This document shows positions 18,702-27,622 of a stretch of DNA of 64,000 bases, in pieces. The position numbers and the translations under genes were made by a program. The stretch is from the NCBI RefSeq assembly GCF_008364555.1, contig NZ_VTUC01000006.1, positions 682,001 through 746,000 on the forward strand, read 5' to 3'. This DNA is from Enterobacter vonholyi. Lineage in GTDB: Bacteria; Pseudomonadota; Gammaproteobacteria; Enterobacterales; Enterobacteriaceae. Numbering within the stretch: position 1 is the stretch's first letter; each line of letters starts with the position of its first letter. The notes under the pieces are model-generated. The model was not told the origin of the DNA. It made no database searches and was given only the letters and a program-made list of their open reading frames with translations.

Positions 18702-19619
18702 CTATTGAACAGTTAATATCATGACTGCACTCGCCGAGAAGGGACCCGTTGGGATATCACCGATTTTCACCGAAGGATTCCGTACAGGTTCGAATGTTAA
18801 TTTTTCTGTCTGAGTCCCCGTACTATAGGTTCGGCTATAGGTATCCGTTGGGCTGACCAGCTCATCATTCAACGACATAGCCACCGCGAGTCCGTTTGCC
18901 GTTGAGGAAATCATTTCCGTCCCTGCTATATTTACGGCTGTGTATTTAAAGCTAATTGTGTGGGTCGCCTTGCCATCGCCCGTGCAGGTGATGCTGATAT
19001 TTTTCTCCGTCCCGGGCAGCGTACCGGGAACCGCTCCGATTTTAGCTCTGTCCACATCGCCTAACGAAATATTCAGCGTGCTGCCATCGCCAAATGTACA
19101 ATGGAATGGTGAAGGTAAGGGAGTTGTTCCTCCAGTGCCAGATTTACAACCTTTTTCGGTATTATTGAAAGTAAAGTACTGGCTTCGTGAACTTTTAAGC
19201 ACATAGCAAATACGATTAGGAGACCTCCCTAGCTGTGATATTGAGGTCGTTGCCCACACAAGATTCAGTGTATTTAATTCCACTCCAGCCTTAATATACA
19301 CAGCTGCACTATCTTGCCCGAAAGAAGAGATCCCATCAGAGGTAATGTGGACAAGGATAAGATGATAATTACCAGAGTATGGAACTTCATTTCCCTCTCC
19401 AACGTCTAACGTACATCCCGCCTGGCTATAATCATCAGCTGTCAAGTTTGACATGATTGTATCAGGTGTAATAGGGCAAACGAGCTTCCCCGTACTATTC
19501 TCATGTATTCCCGGAGTGTTTGTCCATGTTGCAAAACATGAGGCAGGCAGAAAAGGTAGCATCGTAAAAAAAAATAAAAACCAGCATTTCAATAATAGAT
19601 TTAATATTGTGCATTTCAA
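18702..19619 (-). CDS. Two-domain fimbrial tip adhesin, copy 2
   Basis: A 305-residue secreted protein: signal peptide (cleavage near CFA-TWTNTPG), an N-terminal putative receptor-binding domain with several Cys (about residues 31-165), a Gly/Thr/Pro linker, and a C-terminal pilin-like domain starting FHCTFGDGSTLNISLG and ending SAVMILTVQ, suited to donor-strand exchange. It is a paralogue of the gene just upstream. By eye the pilin domains are more than 80% identical, while the N-terminal domains agree in roughly half their positions, chiefly around the Cys residues and YIxAGVELNTLNL. It is the last gene of the fimbrial operon and converges on the RND gene (34-bp gap). The receptor is unknown. 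Confidence 0.82.
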   Translation of the reverse strand: MKCTILNLLLKCWFLFFFTMLPFLPASCFATWTNTPGIHENSTGKLVCPITPDTIMSNLTADDYSQAGCTLDVGEGNEVPYSGNYHLILVHITSDGISSFGQDSAAVYIKAGVELNTLNLVWATTSISQLGRSPNRICYVLKSSRSQYFTFNNTEKGCKSGTGGTTPLPSPFHCTFGDGSTLNISLGDVDRAKIGAVPGTLPGTEKNISITCTGDGKATHTISFKYTAVNIAGTEMISSTANGLAVAMSLNDELVSPTDTYSRTYSTGTQTEKLTFEPVRNPSVKIGDIPTGPFSASAVMILTVQ

Positions 19620-19675
19620 AAGCCGCTCACATTAATGTGCTGTTCCTGAAAATAGTGCAAGGTTTAAATTCATGA
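19617..19675 (-). pseudogene. Remnant of minor-pilin 3' end at the adhesin duplication junction
   Basis: The bases just upstream of adhesin copy 2 (CATTAATGTGCTGTTCCTGAAAA region) align with the last bases of the minor-pilin gene that precedes adhesin copy 1 (CATTAATGTCGCTGTTGCTGAAAA at 20753-20776), with small indels. This shows that the duplicated unit began inside the 3' end of that minor-pilin gene. The remaining 140 bp up to the copy 1 stop hold no gene I can support. Confidence 0.6.
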
Positions 19676-19818
19676 CTTCACTTTGCACCATGTCGCGTAC
19701 TAATTGTTCGACTCATGCATATTTTCTGCCACTCACCAGCCTCTGGATAAATTATAATTACATCACTTTGGCACCGTTTCCTGAAGCAATAATATGCACC
19801 TTCTGTCTTAACTTTGCG

Positions 19819-20736
19819 CTATTGAACAGTTAATATCATAACTGCATTCGCCGAAAAGGCCCCCGTTTGGATATCACCGATTTTCACCGAAGGGTCACGG
19901 ATAGGTTCGAATGTTAATTTCTCTGTCTGAGTCCCCGTACTATAGGTTCGGCTATACGTATCGGCTGGGTTGACAAGCTTACCATTCAACGATATAGCTA
20001 CCGCGAGTCCATTTGTCGTTGAGGAAATCATTTCCGTCCCCGCGATATTTATGGGCGTGTATTCAAAACCAATTGTGTAGGTCGCCGAGCCATCGCCCGT
20101 ACAGGTAATGCTGATATTTTTCTCAGTCCCGGACAGCGTACCGGGAACCGTTCCGATTTCAGCTCTGTCCACATTGCCTAATGAAATATTCAGCGTGCTT
20201 CCATCGCCAAATGCACAATGGAATGGTGGAGGTAACGGCGTTGATCCTCCAGAACCTTCAGGGCAACTTTGAGGAGTATTGTTGAAAGTGTAGTTAAGGC
20301 CACTGTAATAATTACTTAACATATAGCAAATATGATTAGCAGGATATGTGATCATTAATCGGTTTAAAACAGTCCAGTCCAGGTTCAAAGTATTCAATTC
20401 CACGCCAGCATCAATATACTTATTTGCACTTATCAAATTTAGTTTGTATTCACCGGTAGAGTCAACAACGGCAAGAACGATTGTATACCTATCTGAGCTT
20501 GGAACAGTATTACCATCCCCAACTGTAAATTCGCATCCCTGCATGATATAATCTGATTCATCCAGATTCAGATTCGTATCAGGTGTTTCGGGACAAACCA
20601 GTTTTTTCGCTATGTGCGAATACATCCCAGGGGTATTTGTCCAGGAAGCATGACACAAGACAGGAAGAAATATAAAACCTAGCAAAAATATTGCTATTAC
20701 ACTTATTTTATCAATACCAAATCGGATATTGCACAT
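19819..20736 (-). CDS. Two-domain fimbrial tip adhesin, copy 1
   Basis: A 305-residue protein in the position of PapG/MrpH at the distal end of the operon. It has a signal peptide (to CHA-SWTNTPG), an N-terminal putative receptor domain with about six Cys, a GSGGSTPLPPP linker, and a C-terminal pilin domain (FHCAFGDGSTLNISLG to SANAVMILTVQ). The ATG at 20736 follows the stop of the previous gene after one base; an in-frame GTG at 20751 would overlap that gene and is less likely. A second copy follows after a 199-bp gap. Receptor specificity cannot be inferred from what I can see. Confidence 0.83.
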   Translation of the reverse strand: MCNIRFGIDKISVIAIFLLGFIFLPVLCHASWTNTPGMYSHIAKKLVCPETPDTNLNLDESDYIMQGCEFTVGDGNTVPSSDRYTIVLAVVDSTGEYKLNLISANKYIDAGVELNTLNLDWTVLNRLMITYPANHICYMLSNYYSGLNYTFNNTPQSCPEGSGGSTPLPPPFHCAFGDGSTLNISLGNVDRAEIGTVPGTLSGTEKNISITCTGDGSATYTIGFEYTPINIAGTEMISSTTNGLAVAISLNGKLVNPADTYSRTYSTGTQTEKLTFEPIRDPSVKIGDIQTGAFSANAVMILTVQ

Positions 20737-20737
20737 C

Positions 20738-21244
20738 TCAAAAATACTCACTCATTAATGTCGCTGTTGCTGAAAAGGCAGCAGCCTCTAATTCTACCGC
20801 AGGATCTTTTTCCAGTTCAATTTCAAGCGTGGGCGGGGATTGCCAGTCCGCAACAGTAAACGCCTCATTCAAATCCTGCGGTTGCCCATCTTTGATAAAC
20901 TTGAGCCATAACCCCGGTATATTGGACGCAATTGCAGCTGTGTCACCGGTAACAGGTGTTGCCTTAATAGTCATCTCTACTGTATTACCCGCCTGACTCC
21001 CTGAACAGTCTAAGCTATAATCCATAGACTGAGTTATATGATCGGTAGAAACCTTGTTGATATTTACGTTACCGAAAGCGACGTTGATATCCTGGTTATT
21101 ATTTACCACACAAGGTTTATGATTATTTAGCCGACCGGTGAACGTTATTGACATCGTGTCACCCGTCTGGGCAGCAAAAACTGTATTCGTCTGCGCGCAA
21201 AGTAAGAACGTAAAACATGTTAAAAAAATTGTTTTTATACGCAT
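20738..21244 (-). CDS. Minor fimbrial subunit (tip fibrillum type)
   Basis: A 168-residue pilin-fold protein with signal peptide (NTVFAAQTGD) and the conserved features of pilins: first Cys in LNNHKPCVVNNN, second in YSLDCSGS, the N-x-x-V-A-F-G-N-V motif, and a C-terminal beta strand with penultimate aromatic residue (FSATATLMSEYF). Start and previous stop overlap as TGATG. It is probably the adaptor that carries the adhesin, as PapF or MrpG do (inference from position). Confidence 0.82.
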   Translation of the reverse strand: MRIKTIFLTCFTFLLCAQTNTVFAAQTGDTMSITFTGRLNNHKPCVVNNNQDINVAFGNVNINKVSTDHITQSMDYSLDCSGSQAGNTVEMTIKATPVTGDTAAIASNIPGLWLKFIKDGQPQDLNEAFTVADWQSPPTLEIELEKDPAVELEAAAFSATATLMSEYF

Positions 21245-21786
21245 CACATAAACTCCATTACCAGCGTTGCGCTGGCGCTAATAGGTGCCCCATTAATTAA
21301 ACCGGTACCATCACCTACCAGCACAAGTTCTACCTGCAATCCTGGCTGAGCGAGCATATCGACAGCAAATGCTGAATCAACATCCTGCGCAACACCATTA
21401 ACCAGTAATTTAATTCCCAACTGCTTCCCAGGATTCGATGCATTTATGCTTACGGGTAACAATTTCTGTCCTTTGAAATCAATCGTCCCCCCAGCTAAAG
21501 ATTTAAAAGTGAGCTGAGTTTTACCAGCGCTGTCACCCGTACAGGTCATCGTTGATGACAAAGGTTTCCGATAGGTTCCGTCAAGTGTGGAAGTTCCGTT
21601 AACAGTTGAAAAATTGACATCACCAAAATCCACGGTTAAGGTTTTGCCTTTATTAAAGGTACAGGAACCGTTGGCTATTACAGTTCCAGTAATATTGAGG
21701 TTTAATTTGGCCGGTTCACCCGCACTGACGTGTAACACACTCGCTAATAACCCTGCAGCAATAATAATCGGGCACCATAATTTCAT
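21244..21786 (-). CDS. Minor fimbrial subunit
   Basis: A 180-residue pilin-like protein. The start MKLWCPIIIAAGLLASVLHVSAG gives a clear signal peptide; an upstream in-frame extension overlaps the previous gene and lacks signal character. Pilin features are GSCTFNKGKTLTVDFGDVNF, the second Cys in STMTCTGDSAG, and the C-terminal strand ASATLVMEFM. Its sequence type (KLLVNGVAQDVDSAF) recalls tip-fibrillum pilins of the PapE/PapF and MrpG group. Confidence 0.82.
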   Translation of the reverse strand: MKLWCPIIIAAGLLASVLHVSAGEPAKLNLNITGTVIANGSCTFNKGKTLTVDFGDVNFSTVNGTSTLDGTYRKPLSSTMTCTGDSAGKTQLTFKSLAGGTIDFKGQKLLPVSINASNPGKQLGIKLLVNGVAQDVDSAFAVDMLAQPGLQVELVLVGDGTGLINGAPISASATLVMEFM

Positions 21787-21796
21787 CGTATTAACC

Positions 21797-22321
21797 TCAT
21801 GGATACGCAATCTCAAATGTGGCTGTAGCCGTAAATGCCCCGGCCGTAATGCTGTGAGCGGCAATAGCGGCTGGCTCAGCCTGGACATATCCCTTCAGAG
21901 CGATGATATTATTACCGTTCGTCAAACTGAATACGGGACTTGGCTTATTCAGCGCTAGCTGTTGTGGATCTGCACTATTGGTTTCGATACCAATGGCGAT
22001 ACCCTGCGTATTACCCGCATCAGGCGTTAATAAACCCGGCAAGGCCTGACTCTCGCTCCCCTTAAAGGTGATAGTGGCACTGCTGCCCAATGTCGTATCA
22101 CAGTTAACCAGCGTAATAATGAACGGTTGTCCCGGCGTGCGGTTGCTGTGATAGAAGAAGGTGCTTACAAGGTTACCGAAATCAAGTTGAATATCTGATG
22201 ATTCTTCAGATAGCGTGCAAGGCTCTGAAACCAGAGCACCACTGATTTTTACATTATTATTCCCTGCACAAGCATAGGGTATAAAAAAAATAAAACCCAA
22301 CAGCCATAAAAGTCGCGTCAT
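21797..22321 (-). CDS. Minor fimbrial subunit
   Basis: A 174-residue pilin-like protein with signal peptide (MTRLLWLLGFIFFIPYACAG) and pilin hallmarks: SEPCTLSEESSDIQLDFGN, second Cys in LVNCDTTLG, GIAIGIET, and the final strand TATATFEIAYP. The ATG at 22321 overlaps the stop of the upstream gene as TGATG. It is likely an intermediate subunit like PapK or MrpF (inference from gene order). Confidence 0.82.
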   Translation of the reverse strand: MTRLLWLLGFIFFIPYACAGNNNVKISGALVSEPCTLSEESSDIQLDFGNLVSTFFYHSNRTPGQPFIITLVNCDTTLGSSATITFKGSESQALPGLLTPDAGNTQGIAIGIETNSADPQQLALNKPSPVFSLTNGNNIIALKGYVQAEPAAIAAHSITAGAFTATATFEIAYP

Positions 22322-22890
22322 CAATCATACTCCAGCGAAAAGTTCACCACTGCCTTATACGGGCCCAAAATCAACTGTTCAGGTGTTCTCTCAGGTGCGA
22401 TGTAAAAAATGAGCTCGTCACTACCAGGCGTGAGAAACTGTGGCTTACTGCGTTCCCCTAAACGTATGTCATTCTGTCTGACATCTGTGATACGTAGACC
22501 AATACCTTGTGCTCCAGTTACCTGCACCAGTTCCGGGCTATATCTATTAGCAGGAGCCAAAAACGTTAAGGTGGCGATGGGTTGGATGGCATCCCACGAA
22601 CGACTCCCGGTGCGTCTGTCCGTACTTGAGCCCTGCATTCTTATGCAATTTTTGAGGTGCAGGACAAGAGGTACAGGTGCGCCACGATTACCGATTTTTT
22701 TCAGCAGCGATGCAGACAGAGTACTGAGTGAAATTTCCTGTGATGCTGATTGCATTTCAAGTATGCATGCCCCTTCAACCATCATTCCTACAACAATAAA
22801 AGGAACATCGCCGCTCACGCTCTTTTCATCAGCCAGCGTTGTGGAGCTAATGACCGACAGCAGAGATAGCAACATGCATACTTTTTTCAT
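22321..22890 (-). CDS. Minor fimbrial subunit after the chaperone gene
   Basis: A 189-residue pilin-like protein. The start MKKVCMLLSLLSVISSTTLADE, 4 bp after the chaperone stop, gives a typical signal peptide; an in-frame stretch upstream lies within the chaperone gene and is not a start. Pilin features: GACILEMQSASQEISLSTLS, second Cys in LHLKNCIRM, GIGLRITDVRQNDIRLG, and the end strand AVVNFSLEYD. It holds the position of PapJ or MrpE. The coding sequence has a longer spacer between the Cys pair than its sisters. Confidence 0.82.
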   Translation of the reverse strand: MKKVCMLLSLLSVISSTTLADEKSVSGDVPFIVVGMMVEGACILEMQSASQEISLSTLSASLLKKIGNRGAPVPLVLHLKNCIRMQGSSTDRRTGSRSWDAIQPIATLTFLAPANRYSPELVQVTGAQGIGLRITDVRQNDIRLGERSKPQFLTPGSDELIFYIAPERTPEQLILGPYKAVVNFSLEYD

Positions 22891-22894
22891 CTGT

Positions 22895-23647
22895 TTAGCC
22901 CGCATGCGCAGATGTAAGATTGCAACTACTACCACTGCAGCTGAAGACCAGCTTCGGGCGTCCCCCGAAATCATTGATATAGGTAATAACCGGGTTGTTT
23001 CCCAGATTGTGAGTATCACCTTCTAACCGGGCGCTACTTTTTGGGGCGACCAGTAACGGCTTCACGCTTTTCAGCGGCTCACCTTTCAGCGATGGAGCAA
23101 CTTCAACAACAGAGATGTAATAAGGAGTTGGATTATTCACCGTGTAACCTTCTCCCTGGCGCGTCAGCGTCATTTGCTCCTGCCATGGTTTGCTGTTCTG
23201 CTCCACCACCAGCGATGCCGGACGATAGAACAGCTTGATGCGGGTTTGCAGCGCTATCTGCAAGGTATTCGGTTTGTCCGTCTTTGGCGGGATTTCACGC
23301 AGGTTAAAGAAGAAAAGCGTTTCTTTATCCTGCGCTAACAGCTTCATTGCAGGCGTAATCTGAATTTTGATCTGGCTTTTGCTGCCAGGTTCAATACGCT
23401 GTACCGGCGGGAGGGCGACCAGCGGATCGCTTATCTTGTTACCCTGAGCATCCTCCACCCACGCTTGTGCCAGATAAGGCAGCTCGCGGTTTTGATTATT
23501 CACCACCAGGCTCATCGATTTATCGCCAGCATTAACGATCGCGCGGGTACGATCCAGCGCAAGTGCAGCATTCGCCTGTTGCGCGACCAGTGTGGTGAAT
23601 GCCAATGCGAGCAAACAACGATTACGTATTAATGTATTGCGAATCAT
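22895..23647 (-). CDS. Periplasmic fimbrial chaperone (PapD family)
   Basis: A 250-residue chaperone of two Ig-like domains with signal peptide (ending QQANA-ALALDRTR). The subunit-anchoring basic residues are present: Arg in LDRTRAIVN and Lys in LQTRIKLFYRPASL. The G1 donor strand region (TLQIALQTRIKLFY) and the FNLREIPPK motif are typical of the FGS class that serves Pap/Mrp-type (pi clade) fimbriae. The C-terminal Cys pair (FSCSGSSC) fits the PapD disulphide. It is followed after 4 bp by a minor pilin and preceded by the usher after 27 bp. Confidence 0.93.
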   Translation of the reverse strand: MIRNTLIRNRCLLALAFTTLVAQQANAALALDRTRAIVNAGDKSMSLVVNNQNRELPYLAQAWVEDAQGNKISDPLVALPPVQRIEPGSKSQIKIQITPAMKLLAQDKETLFFFNLREIPPKTDKPNTLQIALQTRIKLFYRPASLVVEQNSKPWQEQMTLTRQGEGYTVNNPTPYYISVVEVAPSLKGEPLKSVKPLLVAPKSSARLEGDTHNLGNNPVITYINDFGGRPKLVFSCSGSSCNLTSAHAG

Positions 23648-23674
23648 GACTCTTTTCTCTCAAACAAATAGGAA

Positions 23675-26200
23675 TTAATTGATGCTGTCTACCGTGGTGC
23701 ATGGCAACAGCAATTTCTGACTCTCCAGGTCAGGGGGCAACACTGCGGGGAGATTAATGTGACATTTTTCTGAACCGTCCCAACTCACACTCATCACCTC
23801 ACCAGGCTTAATTCCCGTTAGCCAAACGAAGCCGTCTTCGCTGACCAGCCCGGTCTGTTCCTTATCCTTGTTAGTCACCGTAGCGCCAAATGGCGGCACG
23901 CTATTTTTCGTCAGGCGCAATATCGCCATCGCTTTTTTACCGGCAAGAATGCCGAACTTACGATAGCCGATCGCACCTTCCGTCAAGGTGCCTTGCACCA
24001 CTGAACGACTGGCGTCCACATCATCACCCAGTTCATCCATATCGATATTCATGCTGTTTCGGTAATAGCTACTCACATCTCCGACCACGGCTTTACCAAA
24101 AACATTAGTATGAGTATTGTTTCCGCCTGTTTTAACGGGTACGCCACTTACACCATCAGTGTCCACCATCATGCGAGTGCCACCTGCCACCGACATACGA
24201 TGGAGCGCCGCACCCTGCGTTGTTGCCGTCATGCCACCGCGTACTGACAATCCCATCGAACTGTATTTATTACCCTGCTGGGTTGCGGTGGCCGTTACTT
24301 CAGTATTATCACCATCATGCGTAAGATACCCGCTCCCCCCTATAACGCCGTTTTGATCGGAGTTGAGGCTAATCTGGTATGAGTTATCCTTATTGATTCG
24401 ATCGCTGTATGAGATGGAATGACTGGCTCCATCCTCGCTGATTTGATTGCCATAATTGAAATAACCTGATTCTCCCCAGGGAACGGATAAACTCATGTAG
24501 GCACCACGATCGTCAGTCTCGTTATTTGTAGTGCGGAACGCAGATATACTCAGGCTAAGATTTTTAAAACTTCTGAAATCAAAATAGTGCGAAAGCGACA
24601 CGTTATAAGTTGTGTTAGCAGGACGATCCCAATAGGTTTGACGGCTGTAGTCTAAATAAATACTCATGTTCAACGGCTTTATTTGTTGGTTAAACGTCAC
24701 CGTATACATTTCTTTGCCACTGCCACCGTTGTCGTTATCGTGGTAACGCGCATCCAGGTAGTCAGTCATACTCATAAAACCACGCTCAGAGAAGCGATAC
24801 CCGGCAAAAGTCACCTGGCTATCAGTGCTGTCAAACCGTTTTGAGTAGCTTAATTTGTACGAACCACCCTGCCGTGACTCCTGCTGCGGCAGGCGAGCTC
24901 GTGATTCAGTTGCATCCAGAGATATTGCCCCGAGAACCAATAAATCTCGCCCGACCCCTATAGACATTGCGTTGTAGTCACCGGCAACCAGCGCGCCGCC
25001 ATACAGTGACCATCCGTTGTTCACCCCCCAGGAGAATTCGCCTGTACCGAAGACAGGGCCATCGCTGTGATGATCAAAATCTGAAGGTTTCCCTGCTGCT
25101 AATTTATATCGAACCAGCCCTGGACGAGTCAGATAAGGAATGGTCGACGTATTCATCTGATAGGTCTGTACAGAGCCATCCTGTTCAGTAATTTTCACGT
25201 CAAGCGTGCCAGACACCGCATTATTCAAATCCTGGATACGAAAAGGACCGGCTGCCACCGTTGTTTCATTGAGCACACGCCCTTGTTGGCTGATCGTCAC
25301 TTTGGCGTTTGTTTTCGCCAGGCCCGTGACCTCCGGCGCGTAGCCACGCAGGTTCGGCGGCAACATATTGTCACTGGACACCAGGCTCACGCCGGTAAAG
25401 CGGAAGCTGTCAAACATATCCGAGGTGAGGTAATCTTCACCTAATGTCATTTTGGCCCGCATAGAGGGCACTGCCCGGTATAAGTAATAGCGGTTCCAAT
25501 CAAAATTTTGTGTATTGCGTGCCATGCTCCCTGAACGTTTTTCCATTTGACCTTGCCAGTCTGCGCGAAAACGCCATGCGCCAACGTTGATCCCGGTAGT
25601 TCCATTACCGCTGAGAGTTTTACTTTCTTCAGTCATACCACTATCGTGCTGACGTATAGCCTGACCGTTCAAATTATAGTCAAACAGAATTCCTGCGACC
25701 CCTTCATCCCAGCGTGAAGGTGGGTCCCAGTTCTCAGCCACGTAATCCAGGTAGGCCTGAGGAAGGTTAATAAAAAGCGTATTGCTGGACATGTCAGTCC
25801 GCATAACCATCCCCTGAAGTGAAGTCGGGTCAAGACATTCACCGTTATGCCACCAGGATAAGTTTTTACTTGCTGCCGTGGTTAGCCCAAACTGAGTAAC
25901 AATGTCATTAGTCAGGCACGCTTCACTTCCATTTTTATCATTATCGGGCACCATAAACGTGATTTGTTGTTCGGGTAATGAGCTTTTATTAATTTGAATT
26001 GATAATGCGTATGTGCCGGGCATAACGTAACCCGCCCGTGAAAACTGGCTTAAATCAATATGACCACGATCCTGCACGTCCAGAACGTCAGTATTGAACT
26101 GAATGATCTTTTCTTCAGCATATGCATATCTGGTTAATACTGCAATTAATACACTGGCAATAATTGACCGACGAGATATTTGTATTTTATACACTAACAT
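23675..26200 (-). CDS. Fimbrial outer-membrane usher
   Basis: An outer-membrane usher of about 841 residues that secretes and orders the pilin subunits. Order of parts: signal peptide (to AYA-EEKIIQFNTDVLDVQDR), periplasmic N-domain with a Cys pair, a 24-strand beta-barrel with plug (QGRVLNETTVAAGPFRIQDLN), and C-terminal domains (VPPFGATVTNKDKEQTGLVSEDGFVWLTGI, ending with a Cys pair). The ATG at 26200 is very close to its AAAGG box; GTG at 26194 has better spacing and is an alternative. All motifs look intact. It lies between the PapH-like gene and the chaperone, as in pap and mrp. Confidence 0.93.
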   Translation of the reverse strand: MLVYKIQISRRSIIASVLIAVLTRYAYAEEKIIQFNTDVLDVQDRGHIDLSQFSRAGYVMPGTYALSIQINKSSLPEQQITFMVPDNDKNGSEACLTNDIVTQFGLTTAASKNLSWWHNGECLDPTSLQGMVMRTDMSSNTLFINLPQAYLDYVAENWDPPSRWDEGVAGILFDYNLNGQAIRQHDSGMTEESKTLSGNGTTGINVGAWRFRADWQGQMEKRSGSMARNTQNFDWNRYYLYRAVPSMRAKMTLGEDYLTSDMFDSFRFTGVSLVSSDNMLPPNLRGYAPEVTGLAKTNAKVTISQQGRVLNETTVAAGPFRIQDLNNAVSGTLDVKITEQDGSVQTYQMNTSTIPYLTRPGLVRYKLAAGKPSDFDHHSDGPVFGTGEFSWGVNNGWSLYGGALVAGDYNAMSIGVGRDLLVLGAISLDATESRARLPQQESRQGGSYKLSYSKRFDSTDSQVTFAGYRFSERGFMSMTDYLDARYHDNDNGGSGKEMYTVTFNQQIKPLNMSIYLDYSRQTYWDRPANTTYNVSLSHYFDFRSFKNLSLSISAFRTTNNETDDRGAYMSLSVPWGESGYFNYGNQISEDGASHSISYSDRINKDNSYQISLNSDQNGVIGGSGYLTHDGDNTEVTATATQQGNKYSSMGLSVRGGMTATTQGAALHRMSVAGGTRMMVDTDGVSGVPVKTGGNNTHTNVFGKAVVGDVSSYYRNSMNIDMDELGDDVDASRSVVQGTLTEGAIGYRKFGILAGKKAMAILRLTKNSVPPFGATVTNKDKEQTGLVSEDGFVWLTGIKPGEVMSVSWDGSEKCHINLPAVLPPDLESQKLLLPCTTVDSIN

Positions 26201-26213
26201 CACCTTTAATCAG

Positions 26214-26732
26214 TCAAAAATAATCCAGCCTCATACGCACAACAGCTGCATAGAAACCAGGGTGTAGTATTCCCCCATTACCAGTCAATGTGAGGTTGTA
26301 GTCCAGGGTATTCATTTTAGCCATCGATTGATTAATATAAGATGGCTCACCCGGTTTTATAGGTACTCCATTCGCATCTGTAATACGTATACCTACGCCC
26401 TGCGTATTTCCCAGTACATGGAATGTTTCATGATCCTCTTTGGAACCGTAAAATGTTATGTAAAAATGACGAGCATCTAATTGAGTAGAACATCCCACCA
26501 GATGAATTCTTAGCAATGTGCTCCCGGCTTCACCATTCTGCGTTAATTGGCCTACAGAAACGGTTTTCATCACTATCACCTGATTCTTTGAAGCCATCTC
26601 AATTGAGCAAGAGCTCTCATAAATGCTGCCTGTCATGCTAACGCGCCCGCGATCTGAAGCGTGACATACGGAAGAAAACAATAAACACACACCAACAGCA
26701 AAGCACTGGCGAAGCACTACAGCTGTCAACAT
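26214..26732 (-). CDS. PapH/MrpB-like fimbrial anchor subunit
   Basis: A 172-residue pilin-like protein between major pilin and usher, the place of PapH or MrpB, which end assembly and anchor the rod to the cell. Signal peptide to CHA-SDRGRV; pilin Cys pair in SSCSIEM and LVGCSTQ; GNTQGVGIRITDANGVPIKPG; and the terminal strand AAVVRMRLDYF. A GAGGG ribosome site precedes the ATG. The role as terminator subunit is inferred from position; no glycine change in the donor strand was checked. Confidence 0.82.
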   Translation of the reverse strand: MLTAVVLRQCFAVGVCLLFSSVCHASDRGRVSMTGSIYESSCSIEMASKNQVIVMKTVSVGQLTQNGEAGSTLLRIHLVGCSTQLDARHFYITFYGSKEDHETFHVLGNTQGVGIRITDANGVPIKPGEPSYINQSMAKMNTLDYNLTLTGNGGILHPGFYAAVVRMRLDYF

Positions 26733-26757
26733 AAGCCCTCACAATTTCATGAACAGA

Positions 26758-26779
26758 TGTCTACCCTTTCGGGTAGACA
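26758..26779 (-). other. Stable GAAA-loop hairpin between pilin and next gene
   Basis: On the mRNA strand a perfect 9-bp stem TGTCTACCC/GGGTAGACA closes a GAAA tetraloop in the 55-bp gap after the pilin stop. No T run follows on that strand. Such a structure can protect the 3' end of a pilin-only transcript and cut read-through into the lower-demand subunits. Confidence 0.6.
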
Positions 26780-26787
26780 ATTTTTAC

Positions 26788-27324
26788 TTACTCGTAAGTC
26801 ATCATGAAGTTAGCGATAGAGGTAAAATTACCCGGGATGACTGCGCCTGAAGCAGTTGACCCCTGCACATAAGCCAGAAACTGCAGTTCGTTATCGCCAT
26901 CACTCATGGCTGAGAGAGACGACTTGGTACCCGGCTTAATCACTTTGCCACCCATATCGGTAATACCTACGCCCACGCCACTTGCCTGACCGGTTACAGC
27001 AAAGGCACTATCCAGACCATCAGTCTTAGCACCCGCTATGCCGTTAAAAGTAATGGACGCTTTATTCGCCGTTGCGGAATCACAGTCATGGAGTTGAATA
27101 TCAAAGCTTACTGGCGTAGATTTACCACCATCAGCGAGCTGGTTTTTTGAAATTGCACCCAACTGAATTGTCTGATCGAGGCTTTTTGCATCGATTGAGC
27201 ACGGTGCATCAATAACAGATCCAAGGAATGTAATTTTACCGTGTCCCTGATCGGTTGCCGCATGAGCACCTGCGGTTATTAAGGAAGAAAGTGCCATTAC
27301 CAGCAATTTATTTTTCGCGTTCAT
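26788..27324 (-). CDS. Major fimbrial subunit (pilin)
   Basis: A 178-residue pilin, first gene of the operon. Signal peptide ends GAHA-ATDQGHGKITF; features include SVIDAPCSIDAKSLDQTIQLG, second Cys in QLHDCDSATANKAS, SGVGVGITDMGGKVIKPGT, and the polymerisation strand IANFMMTYE with penultimate Tyr. A strong AAGGA ribosome site precedes the ATG, as expected for a highly made subunit. Gene order pilin-anchor-usher-chaperone-minor subunits-adhesin matches pap/mrp. Transcription should start in the AT-rich gap 27325-27570, shared with the divergent regulator; I saw no inverted-repeat switch. Confidence 0.9.
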   Translation of the reverse strand: MNAKNKLLVMALSSLITAGAHAATDQGHGKITFLGSVIDAPCSIDAKSLDQTIQLGAISKNQLADGGKSTPVSFDIQLHDCDSATANKASITFNGIAGAKTDGLDSAFAVTGQASGVGVGITDMGGKVIKPGTKSSLSAMSDGDNELQFLAYVQGSTASGAVIPGNFTSIANFMMTYE

Positions 27325-27622
27325 TGATTAAATCCTTTTCTTTAAATTTAAACTTTATTACTATGATGAGTAATAAGTTGAGCCATTTCGTGCTTCACAA
27401 ATCACTAACATCATTACAAATATTATTTTATAAAAAATAGTAAACTGGCTAAAGAAAATAAATCGTACACTTTTGGAATCATTGTTGTGATAATGTTAAG
27501 AATTAAAGATTAAACTATCATTCTTGACGTCCGTTTATATTCAGCGATAATCCCCCCTAAAAAAGAACCATATGCGGAAAACCCCCTATCCTCTGAGTTC
27601 TCATGAGTGTCTGGGTCATTTG

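Noticed and set aside
26758..26785. Plus-strand intrinsic terminator suggested by the hairpin and AATTTTT tail after the pilin gene
   Set aside because: No plus-strand gene ends there; the structure makes sense only for the minus-strand fimbrial mRNA.
27325..27571. Search for an invertible fim-type promoter switch upstream of the pilin
   Set aside because: No inverted-repeat pair flanking the promoter was found and there is no FimB/FimE-type recombinase in the window.
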